Shown here one piece after another: positions 44,134-51,988 of a stretch of 64,000 nt of DNA. Under the pieces are notes generated by a model. The model was not told the DNA's origin. It made no database searches and worked only from the letters and a program-made list of their open reading frames with translations. The stretch comes from Sediminicola arcticus. Lineage in GTDB: Bacteria > Bacteroidota > Bacteroidia > Flavobacteriales > Flavobacteriaceae. A program made the position numbers and the translations under genes. Location of the stretch: the NCBI RefSeq assembly GCF_040566695.1, contig NZ_JBEXAE010000003.1, positions 434,001-498,000 on the forward strand, written 5' to 3'. The number at the start of each line of letters is the position of its first letter. Positions within the stretch are counted from its first letter, which is position 1.

Positions 44134-45210
44134 TTATTTCTCTAATTTATGTTCTACTATTTCACAAAAATCTAATTTACCTATAGTCATCACTAATGAT
44201 GTCCAACTCAAACCAGCACCAAACCCCCCCAAACAAAATAAAAAGGTTTGGTTTAACAATTTAGTTTCCAAATTATATGCAAGGCAGATTGGTATTGTTG
44301 CACTGCTTGAGTTTCCGAAATTTCCCACTACATTGTTAGGCATCTTATTATAGGAAATTCCCATTTTGTCCGCCAACTTTTTTAATATAAATTTATTTGG
44401 TTGATGAAAAATATAATAATCAATTTCATCCTCTTTTATTCCCGAAATATTCAATAATTTCCGTACCATCAAAGGCACCTCTCTTAGCACAAAATTAAAA
44501 ACCTTATCCCCTTTCATTGTTAAGTGATCTAAGGCTCTTAAATTACCGTTACTGTCCATAACAGGCTTAGCGGTTTCTTCTGAAGAAGGCATCTTGTAAC
44601 CCCCTGCAGGTATCATTATAGAATCTATTCCTTTACCATTTGAGTTCCAAGAACCATTTATTACTTTATTCAATGAATCATTTTCTACAATAGTTATAGC
44701 TGCGCCGTCTCCAATTAAGGGGCCTAAGCTCCTATCGTTGACTGATACTCTGCTACTTCTTACATCAGCATTCATTACTACAACTTTGTTTATTTCATCT
44801 TGTTCTAAAAGCATAAAAGCTTGGTTAAGCCCAACACAATATCCTGCACAGGCTTGATTTATATCCATACATATAATATCCTCTTTCAAATCTAAGCGAC
44901 CATGAATAACATAACTTGTTCCTGGTACTAGATAATCAGGAGATTGGGTAATTAAGACAATTGCATCTATATCTTCTTTCTTTAAAAGTCCATTGTCAAA
45001 TAGATGATTCATACCAAAGACGCATAAATCCGATACAGTGGTTCCCTTTTTTACAACCCTTCTCTTTCCGTATCCCATGATTGACTTAAGCTTCATCGAT
45101 TGACCTTTCGAAAAGGTGTAATTATCGATTTCTTCCTCAAAATTAATTTCAACTTCTGGAAGAATGGCTAGTATTCCGGTAATCTTTTTATTTCTAAATT
45201 TTAAATTCAT
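44134..45210 (-). CDS. 3-oxoacyl-ACP synthase III (FabH-like), cassette type
   Basis: 358 residues from the ATG at 45210; a TTG nine codons earlier is less likely because MNLKFRNKKITGI is the normal opening. Catalytic triad: Cys121 in NQACAGY, His in FHQPNKF, Asn in NFGNSSSATIP. It condenses an acyl-CoA with malonyl-ACP and here probably works on the adjacent ACP. Orphan KASIII-ACP pairs occur in surface-glycan and aryl-polyene loci of Bacteroidota. It lies between two pieces of comM and may be imported. Confidence 0.88.
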   Translation of the reverse strand: MNLKFRNKKITGILAILPEVEINFEEEIDNYTFSKGQSMKLKSIMGYGKRRVVKKGTTVSDLCVFGMNHLFDNGLLKKEDIDAIVLITQSPDYLVPGTSYVIHGRLDLKEDIICMDINQACAGYCVGLNQAFMLLEQDEINKVVVMNADVRSSRVSVNDRSLGPLIGDGAAITIVENDSLNKVINGSWNSNGKGIDSIMIPAGGYKMPSSEETAKPVMDSNGNLRALDHLTMKGDKVFNFVLREVPLMVRKLLNISGIKEDEIDYYIFHQPNKFILKKLADKMGISYNKMPNNVVGNFGNSSSATIPICLAYNLETKLLNQTFLFCLGGFGAGLSWTSLVMTIGKLDFCEIVEHKLEK

Positions 45211-45900
45211 GGGGTATCTAAATATTTCCTCAACCAACTCATCATTGAATATATATTTAACAAACTTCTGTAAGAATTATTTTTTTCAAAATAGAAGACC
45301 ATTGTTCAAACAATATTGTAACCAAATAAACTGTATCAAAAGGATTGATTATTCCTTAATAACGCAATTTCATAAAATAAATTTCATTTCTAGTCAAATT
45401 TCATTAAAAATTACCGGTTAAGAAAGGTTAAGATTGATTTTATATTTTTAAATCCAATGAAATAAAACTTTCTTTAGGCTATTGACATCAAGATTATAAA
45501 TGTAAGTTTTAAATCTGAAATCATCATTATTTGCAATTTTAAAGAATTCAAAATACTAGATCCTTGTTTTAAAAGCGTGGTAATTTTTTCTAAAAAGTTT
45601 TATCATATTCAATTTAGGTGATGAAAAAGTGTTTATTTAAAGAATTACCCTTTAGAATTGATAGAATATTAACATAATATATAATTTTATCCAATAAAAC
45701 GGGTAGATTGGTAACCATCACTTTTAAACACAAAAAACTTCTAGAAAAATAAAATCTAATTAGTAGATATTACGTTCCAGCTCGCTTCTTTATAATATTG
45801 AAAATTGCTTTGATTTTATCAAAAGGAAATTCTTAGGAGCTAAAATGTCAATCTCAATATACCTGCGGCTTAGTTAAGAATATGTGTTTATAACATAATG
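45211..45900. other. Very AT-rich gap upstream of the KASIII cassette
   Basis: About 690 bases without a gene or a clear promoter. The composition is markedly AT-rich compared with neighbouring core genes. The distal end meets a second copy of the comM 3' end. Confidence 0.45.
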
Positions 45901-45966
45901 TTACCCCAACCAACCTTCCCGATCTAAGCTCCTGTATTGGGTGGCTTCAGCTATAAACCCGATTGT
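45901..45966 (-). pseudogene. comM: comM/yifB fragment: second copy of the extreme 3' end
   Basis: Twenty-one codons plus TAA reading TIGFIAEATQYRSLDREGWLG. The last 43 bases match the end of the larger comM fragment (42613-42657) with about four to five differences. It is too short to be a gene. It forms a direct repeat with the larger fragment on the other side of the KASIII cassette. Confidence 0.8.
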
Positions 45967-46107
45967 GTAAGCCTGAAATACAAAATCAGAGCTACTGCTA
46001 CTCCATTCAAATCCTTGGTAAGAAATCAAATGAGCCTTATTTATCTTGAGTCCTATGAATTAAATATTTCCGTATCTTGATGAAGAAACCGCCAATCTTT
46101 TCCTAAC

Positions 46108-46233
46108 ATGATTGCTTTCTTTCGTAAAATCCAGAAAAAACTACTAAATGAAATTAAGTTGAGTAAATATCTACCATATGCTATTAGAGAAATAAAGTGC
46201 GTAACCAATAATAAATTGGACCTAATAAAATAG
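46108..46233 (+). pseudogene. DUF6090 gene remnant 1
   Basis: 41 codons: MIAFFRKIQKKLL, LSKYLPYAI, then REIKC where intact members continue GEIVLVVIGILIAL. The opening is the hallmark of flavobacterial DUF6090 membrane proteins, which are usually about 230-260 residues. Similarity ends at the helix start, so this is a truncated relic. Confidence 0.7.
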
Positions 46234-46269
46234 TGAACGTATTATATCCCTTTGGCATTTTGCAAAAAC

Positions 46270-47319
46270 TCAATATAGCATAAAGGCTACCATAATTATT
46301 CCTATTGCAGCTACTGGCACAATAATAAGCGTATAGAGAAATGAAATGATACTGGCCTTGAAGAAAGCGCCTAACCATGAACTCCTATAAAAATTTCGTA
46401 AGGCAATCATTAGGTAAAGAATAAAAGAGAAGCAAAAAAGCACTTCAATCCAAATGGGAATCTCCCATACTTTATTAACTAAAAGTATAACGCAGAACGT
46501 TGTAAACATAAAGGTGAAGAAATAAAAGCTAAATACTAAATGATGCGCAAAGGTGGCCGGTTTCCAATAAAATATTTTAAGAAATACGGCAAAAAGTGGT
46601 AAAAGTAGAAACATTGCAATAGGTATTGTATCGTATAATACCTGAATAATACCTCCACCCTGTTGTTCATAAAACTTCAGCATTTGGGTATAGAACCTGC
46701 GTCCGAAGGCATTTTTATCTGCCTTCATTCCCATAACCTCTAATTTTTGATTTAATGGTGCACCTGCGGCGATAAGAGAATCCAACAACTTGCGTTCAAA
46801 ACCAAATGATATGTTTGCTTTCCCCGAATCTGAAGTCATTACCGAATCTAACCCTACTAGTTCTTCGTCGGATAACCCTATAATCTTTTGATTTTTTTTA
46901 AGGGCCTTTCTGGCTTCTGTAATATCCAATGAATCTGCATTGACCGCAATAGAATCTATATTTATTTCCTGCTCCAACCCTTTTTTTATTACCTCAGAAA
47001 CCTCATTATCCGCTTTACGAACAGTAAAGGAAAAAATAAAAAAAAAGACAACTGAGATAAAGAGATAAAACTGTGCAGGATGCAGGTATTTAAGTCGTTT
47101 TCCATCAACAAATCGCCGTGCAAGTACCCCTGGCTTTATCATAAGGGTAAGAAAACTCCTAAAGAATCTAGCGTCTATGGAAAAGTAATTTTCTATGGTA
47201 TTACTAAACAAGACACCAACGGTAAGGTTGTCCGTAGCTTCCATGCCACAATGAGGGCAGTATTCAAAAGATGAATCAAATGTTTGTTCGCAGTTTTTAC
47301 ACTGTTCTGTGGTTGGCAT
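46270..47319 (-). CDS. DUF3667 family membrane protein with N-terminal zinc ribbon
   Basis: 349 residues. The N-terminal CKNCEQTF and CPHCGME form a zinc ribbon (Cys7, Cys10, Cys22, Cys25). A cytosolic segment and the DUF3667 core VDGKRLKYLHPAQFYLF follow, then a charged loop and four or five further transmembrane helices. DUF3667 is a common Bacteroidota family without assigned function. Single gene inside the decay zone but intact. Confidence 0.88.
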   Translation of the reverse strand: MPTTEQCKNCEQTFDSSFEYCPHCGMEATDNLTVGVLFSNTIENYFSIDARFFRSFLTLMIKPGVLARRFVDGKRLKYLHPAQFYLFISVVFFFIFSFTVRKADNEVSEVIKKGLEQEINIDSIAVNADSLDITEARKALKKNQKIIGLSDEELVGLDSVMTSDSGKANISFGFERKLLDSLIAAGAPLNQKLEVMGMKADKNAFGRRFYTQMLKFYEQQGGGIIQVLYDTIPIAMFLLLPLFAVFLKIFYWKPATFAHHLVFSFYFFTFMFTTFCVILLVNKVWEIPIWIEVLFCFSFILYLMIALRNFYRSSWLGAFFKASIISFLYTLIIVPVAAIGIIMVAFMLY

Positions 47320-47413
47320 ATAAAAGGCTTTATCTAAAAGTACAAAAAGGTAGCATATTAAATACTATTTTTCATGCAGGCGCTTTGTTGTAAGTCACCA
47401 ACTAATACTTCAA

Positions 47414-47569
47414 ATGATTAACTTCTTTCGAAAAATCCGTAAACAACTTGCAGACGATAACAAGCCTTTAAAGTGCATGAGGTATGCTATTGGAGAGATT
47501 GTTCTTGTGGTCATTGGAATATTAATTGCGCTATCAATCAATAATTATAATAACAAAGCCACTCGATAG
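47414..47569 (+). pseudogene. DUF6090 gene remnant 2
   Basis: 51 codons: MINFFRKIRKQL, then MRYAIGEIVLVVIGILIAL and SINNYNN, followed by TAG. This is the intact N-terminus and membrane helix of a DUF6090 protein with the rest (about 180-200 residues) lost. A stable 51-residue membrane peptide could still be made. Confidence 0.75.
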
Positions 47570-47637
47570 TTTGATTGGCTTTCTTTATATTAGAAAAGTA
47601 CTAATTAATAAGATTATCTTTAAATCAAACTAAAAAA

Positions 47638-48066
47638 ATGGAAGAACAGAATTTTAAAAATCATGGTAAACTTGTAAAAGGGTTTCATGGACTCTTGTTT
47701 ATTGCGATACTAGCTTTATTAATCGGTGCTATAACCAATCTTATTCGTACCAGTATTGATAACCTGTATTTGGCTTCTTTAGTAGTGCTAATCGCTATTA
47801 TATTTTTAATTATGGCATGGTTTGTACGTAGCTTTCCTTTAAAAGCACAAGACAGGGCCATAAAAGCTGAAGAAAATTTGAGGTATTATGTAATGACAGG
47901 CAAACTATTCCCTAAAGAACTAAAAGTAGCCCAAATTATAGCGCTACGTTTTGCGAGTGATGAGGAGTTTTTACCCTTAGTAGAAAAAGCTTTAAAAGAA
48001 AACTTAACGAACAAAGAAATAAAAATGCTCATAAAAAATTGGAGGGCAGATGTTTACAGGGTTTAA
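47638..48066 (+). CDS. DUF6526 family membrane protein
   Basis: 142 residues. Two N-terminal transmembrane helices (about 18-36 and 45-62) and a soluble C-terminal helical part with KAQDRAIKAEENLRYY and the closing IKMLIKNWRADVYRV, typical of DUF6526. Function unknown. It ends before a strong terminator. Confidence 0.88.
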   Translation: MEEQNFKNHGKLVKGFHGLLFIAILALLIGAITNLIRTSIDNLYLASLVVLIAIIFLIMAWFVRSFPLKAQDRAIKAEENLRYYVMTGKLFPKELKVAQIIALRFASDEEFLPLVEKALKENLTNKEIKMLIKNWRADVYRV

Positions 48067-48090
48067 AATGTAATTACCAACTGTACAAAC

Positions 48091-48120
48091 AATACTCTTT
48101 CAAAATTTCGAAAGAGTATT
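48091..48120 (+). terminator. Rho-independent terminator of the DUF6526 gene
   Basis: Perfect 11-bp stem AATACTCTTTC/GAAAGAGTATT (48091-48101 with 48110-48120), 8-base loop, then TT. It lies 25 bases after the stop codon. Confidence 0.8.
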
Positions 48121-48210
48121 TTATGATCAAACATGCACAGCTCCAGTCCCGATAGCTTGTAGCTGGCGACCGCCTATCAAACTAAACCCTCATACTTGAC
48201 GGTACGAGCG

Positions 48211-48233
48211 TCATACTGAAACAAGTTCAGCAC
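48211..48233. repeat. Short REP-like intergenic palindrome
   Basis: ACTGAAACAAGTTCAG is an imperfect palindrome within a TCAT...GCAC context that recurs in flavobacterial intergenic DNA (CTGAACTTGTTTCAG type). Only one copy is seen in this window. Confidence 0.45.
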
Positions 48234-48257
48234 AAGCTGCTCGCACTAGCGTTATTT

Positions 48258-48552
48258 TTATGGAATTTTGCCTGGCTGTGGGTAGGCTCCGCCTTTGACA
48301 AGGGCAACATCACTAATAGTATGGTGTGGACTTCGAAAAGGACGCTGATTCATCAACCCCATATTCTTTATTTTACCCACTAAGCTATGAATTTTTGTGG
48401 TTTCCAATGCCTCGTGCAGGGTCATGGGCGGTAATATGGAGGGCAAACGTTTGGCCAACATTGTAACCTATGTCCTTGTCTACATTTACCTCAACAGTAA
48501 TTGTTATAGCCTCCACCCCAAAGACTGCACTTCCATAAATCTTTAACAACAT
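48258..48552 (-). pseudogene. comM: comM/yifB fragment: N-terminal part with internal deletion
   Basis: From the ATG at 48552 the frame reads the exact ComM start (MLLKIYGSAVFGVEA, then VEVNVDKDIGY). It then jumps, in a shifted frame near 48461, to the region just after Walker A (MLAKRLPSILPPM, HEALETTKIHS, RPFRSPHHT, PQPGKIP) and stops where intact proteins continue with the Walker B region. About 180-200 internal residues including Walker A are deleted. With the two other pieces this shows a dead comM. Confidence 0.87.
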
Positions 48553-48763
48553 AGGGAATAGTATTTTTTTTAAATATAGTAAATATTCATACAGCATTTA
48601 AATAAAGTCCAATTCGCTTTTATATAATCCGCAATTCTAAACTAATGCCTTTTAGGATACTATATACCTTTCAGTACTTTGATATTCAACATGTTTGAAA
48701 TTTAGTTAAATACGTCATACATACTTGAGTATATAAGAGAATACTGCACCAACCATTTTCTCT

Positions 48764-48997
48764 ATGATCAACCTCTTTCGTAAAATACATAGACGACTCT
48801 CCGATCACAACAGGCCATTAAAGCAAATGAGGTAAGCCGTATTACTCAAGAATTGGAATGAAGACAGAAAACAACAAGTAAATACTATTAAATTCCTGAG
48901 AAATGTGAAATATGAAGGTGCAGGCGATACGACAGGCCTGCAAGAAAGAGTAGATTATTATACGGAGTTAAATGAGACATTACTTCCAATTATTTAA
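48764..48997 (+). pseudogene. DUF6090 gene remnant 3
   Basis: Starts MINLFRKIHRRL, has an in-frame TAA after MR, and then reads on as LKNWNEDRKQQ, IKFLRNVKYE, ERVDYYTEL to a final TAA. The membrane helix (GEIVLVVIGILIAL in intact members) has been deleted between MR and NWNEDRK. The tail overlaps the stop of the convergent MG2-like gene. Confidence 0.72.
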
Positions 48998-50747
48998 CAA
49001 AAAAGGTCTTTCTTAAAGATACGGGAATACCAGATTTTGTGAAACCTTCAAGTGAAATTTCAAATTCACCCAGAATATCAGAACTATAAATTTCTATATG
49101 TTGTTCCTTTTTTGTCATTTTAAACTTTGGCAACCAAATTAATTGATATCTGAAATCTGGCAATCGTTTATTATCATCCTTCAGTTCGCCTTCATATGAT
49201 TGATGGTAATAATTCTTGCTTTCATTGGGCTTAAAAAGCTTGTGGGACAATAAATTATCGGCAAAATAATTTTTAAAAAAGTCCGATTTAAAAGTGGTTA
49301 CATCTACCACACCCTGAAAGGTAATTGTTCCGTAAAAATGTTGATTTCTAGAGATGTTAATTGACTTTACCTTAGCGGCCGATAAATTTATAAGCCGTTC
49401 ATGATCTACTATCAGTAAACCGTCTACAAATACCAGAGGTGATTTGCCCGACTCTACATAAGGTGCTATAGGCCGTACATGAAATTCTTGTTTTCCATCT
49501 TTGTTTTGTTGGATCCATACATGTTCTATAACCTCCAAAAAGGTTTCCTTAATTGATGGAAATCTGGTATATTCATCTAGAACAAATTCAATGGTACCAT
49601 TGCCATAAAATCGTTCATTGGGTTTTCCTATTAAAATGGTGTCCGGTTTACTGCTATAGTATGCATTCTCAATTTGATTGTATATACTTCGCTCTTTAAT
49701 TATCGAATCCATGTTCCTGTCTAATGTAAACGCTTCAAATTTTAAATCAGCCAGGTCTAACTTTTCTTCCGGTTTAAGCTCTATTCTAAACTTTTCCACA
49801 TCATTGGATAAGACCTGAACAAATATCTCTTCCGCATTGTAATCCTCATTTACATTTATAAAAAACTGCCCTTTTCTATCTGTTGTCACTATCTTGAAAA
49901 GATAATCCTCTCCTGGAAATGAAACTGCTATGGCCCTATTTTCAAGGTGAACATCATTCTCTGAGTTTATTAGCTCCCCCATTAAAAGTTCACCTCTCTG
50001 TTCTGGTAAAATGAGTTTATCGATGTTATTCTTCTGAGGGTAAACCTTTTGATATTCTTCCGCAGAAGTTTTGCCCTTGGCTTCCAATTCATCAACTTTT
50101 CTGACCGAAATTGAATAATTACCTAAACCTTCCATTGTACGAGAAGTTATTTTTATTGAAATGGATTCTCGCGGCGCATAAAATGTTTCATTTAATTCTA
50201 TTTGAAGGGGTGCATTACCTAAAAAGGTATGGCTGCTATTCCTTCTTACTTTTGACATAAAAACAACGGAGTCGTTCTTGTTTTTGCTTCTAAAAATAGC
50301 TTGATCACTGGTATACGGATTTAATATCGTTATATCCTCACTATAAAAATATTCCCTTCCATTATTGAGCATCCATTGCGTATACGCAATCAATTTATAG
50401 TTACCGGAAGGAATAGTGGACGGAATGAAAAAATTACTATCCCCAATACCATCCGTTAATTCAATTTTATGGTTTAAAACAACCTCCTTATCCTGGTTTA
50501 TCAATTTTAGATAAGCAATTTTACTAACATCGCTCAATTGGCCTGTATTATTTTTTAAACAGTAAATCGTGTAATACAGATATTCCCCCACAAAAACAAG
50601 ACTGGAATTGGCATGTAGGTAAACCTGTTCTTGATTTGGAACCATTAGACCGTTGTTCAAATCCTTGACCGATGTTCCTTGTGAATTCATTTGCAGCATA
50701 GCAAAATGAACTAAAATAAGAAGAACTACTTTTATCTTTCCCTCCAT
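48990..50747 (-). CDS. Secreted MG2-like (alpha-2-macroglobulin type) protein with plug-like domain
   Basis: 585 residues from the ATG at 50747, which avoids overlap with the upstream gene. Signal peptide (ending MNSQ), then an MG2-like beta-sandwich (VYLHANSSLVFVGEYLYY, IPSGNYKLIAYTQWM), further beta domains, and near residue 440 a TonB-plug-like segment (PLVFVDGLLI...VKSINISRN). Such proteins occur at the end of receptor operons in Bacteroidota; their role is unproven. Last gene of a four-gene outer-membrane operon. Confidence 0.75.
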   Translation of the reverse strand: MEGKIKVVLLILVHFAMLQMNSQGTSVKDLNNGLMVPNQEQVYLHANSSLVFVGEYLYYTIYCLKNNTGQLSDVSKIAYLKLINQDKEVVLNHKIELTDGIGDSNFFIPSTIPSGNYKLIAYTQWMLNNGREYFYSEDITILNPYTSDQAIFRSKNKNDSVVFMSKVRRNSSHTFLGNAPLQIELNETFYAPRESISIKITSRTMEGLGNYSISVRKVDELEAKGKTSAEEYQKVYPQKNNIDKLILPEQRGELLMGELINSENDVHLENRAIAVSFPGEDYLFKIVTTDRKGQFFINVNEDYNAEEIFVQVLSNDVEKFRIELKPEEKLDLADLKFEAFTLDRNMDSIIKERSIYNQIENAYYSSKPDTILIGKPNERFYGNGTIEFVLDEYTRFPSIKETFLEVIEHVWIQQNKDGKQEFHVRPIAPYVESGKSPLVFVDGLLIVDHERLINLSAAKVKSINISRNQHFYGTITFQGVVDVTTFKSDFFKNYFADNLLSHKLFKPNESKNYYHQSYEGELKDDNKRLPDFRYQLIWLPKFKMTKKEQHIEIYSSDILGEFEISLEGFTKSGIPVSLRKTFFVK

Positions 50748-50758
50748 ATCATTACTTT

Positions 50759-51982
50759 TTATTCTTCCCAAAAATCAGGAACCAAATTACTGCCATAAAA
50801 CGTACTATCCCCACACGGGGTCTGTACCATTAAGAATGGCCCATATTCACTAAAGTTGTTGGGATTGGTTTGTTGATCGTAATCTTCTACATATTTAAGG
50901 GTTTCCAATTCTATAGCTATTAGCAATGGTGAGGCTCCCGTCTCTGTAATAATAGGGGGAGACACCAAAAAACAATCAGTAGGATATTTTGGTAAATTTT
51001 CACCTGGAAAAAAGTCGGTATAGTTAAAGAATATTCTTTTTTCAGAAACAGTACTTACTTGAAAAAAACCGACTACTTCTTCTTCAGGGTTTAAATCGGA
51101 TTTTATATTGCCCTCTAAAAAACCAGATTGTCTTTGTGAAAAAAGACTTTCTGTACCTGATAGTGCTTCCAAGGTTTCATAATAGGAAAATGCGGCTCTA
51201 TTCTGCACATATTGCCTTACTAAAATACTATAGCGGTGCGATAGTATATAATTTTCTCTATTAATAAAACGTACTGGAAATTTATTGACACGATCTTCGC
51301 CAAATTCCGTAGTATTCTCTTGGATAATGGTATTCGAGAGATTTGTATTATAAGCAACCCGTTCCTCTCTTGTCTTGGCTCTTGTAGCCACTTCCGGATT
51401 GGGTAAAGGGGAAACGATGTACGCTTCCTCTGCACTCCAAAAGGGCGCAATTATTTTATATGTTTCTTCATATTCATAACGATAGTACTTGGATTGCCCG
51501 GTGGGATCAAAGCTATCTACATAAATGAACATACCTTCCTCTGTACCACCATCCTTAAAACCCCTTGCAGCATACAAGTTGTCCATAGTTGTTTTGGCAG
51601 GTACCGATGTCTCCTCCGAAGTATAAATGTTACCATCCGAAGTCTCCACCTTTAGGGTATAGGTTAGCCCCGATACCGCAGCAAATGGACTGTTGGACCA
51701 ATATTCACCTGGGAAAGTTTCACTAAATCCATAAAAACTGCCATTACTATCAAAAACCGATACCGTTGCAGTACTCACTCCCGTAATTAGATCGGTGTCC
51801 AATGGAAACGTTCGGGAAACCTTAATTCGTTGGGTTTCTTCCCAATCTGTAATGGTCGCTTCTATTACCAAAGCACTTTTAAATTCCGTGGCTTCAATTT
51901 CGAACGGATCTATACAGTTTAGTAACAAAAGTAAACTAGCACCGCAAAAACCATATTTAATTATTTTTATCAACTTTAACAT
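50759..51982 (-). CDS. DUF4249 outer-membrane lipoprotein
   Basis: 407 residues with a lipoprotein signal ending LLLLNC (Cys23). The mature start has ALVIEATITDW and IKVSRTFPLD, the DUF4249 opening, and a C-terminal CGDSTFYGSN tail. DUF4249 lipoproteins are paired with TonB-dependent receptors and probably work as surface lid or substrate-binding partner, like SusD. It starts 6 bases after the receptor stop. Confidence 0.9.
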   Translation of the reverse strand: MLKLIKIIKYGFCGASLLLLLNCIDPFEIEATEFKSALVIEATITDWEETQRIKVSRTFPLDTDLITGVSTATVSVFDSNGSFYGFSETFPGEYWSNSPFAAVSGLTYTLKVETSDGNIYTSEETSVPAKTTMDNLYAARGFKDGGTEEGMFIYVDSFDPTGQSKYYRYEYEETYKIIAPFWSAEEAYIVSPLPNPEVATRAKTREERVAYNTNLSNTIIQENTTEFGEDRVNKFPVRFINRENYILSHRYSILVRQYVQNRAAFSYYETLEALSGTESLFSQRQSGFLEGNIKSDLNPEEEVVGFFQVSTVSEKRIFFNYTDFFPGENLPKYPTDCFLVSPPIITETGASPLLIAIELETLKYVEDYDQQTNPNNFSEYGPFLMVQTPCGDSTFYGSNLVPDFWEE

Positions 51983-51988
51983 GTTGTA

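Noticed and set aside
42613..48997. Active transposon or integrative element
   Set aside because: No transposase, integrase, recombinase or tRNA attachment site was found; the repeats are pieces of comM and DUF6090 genes.
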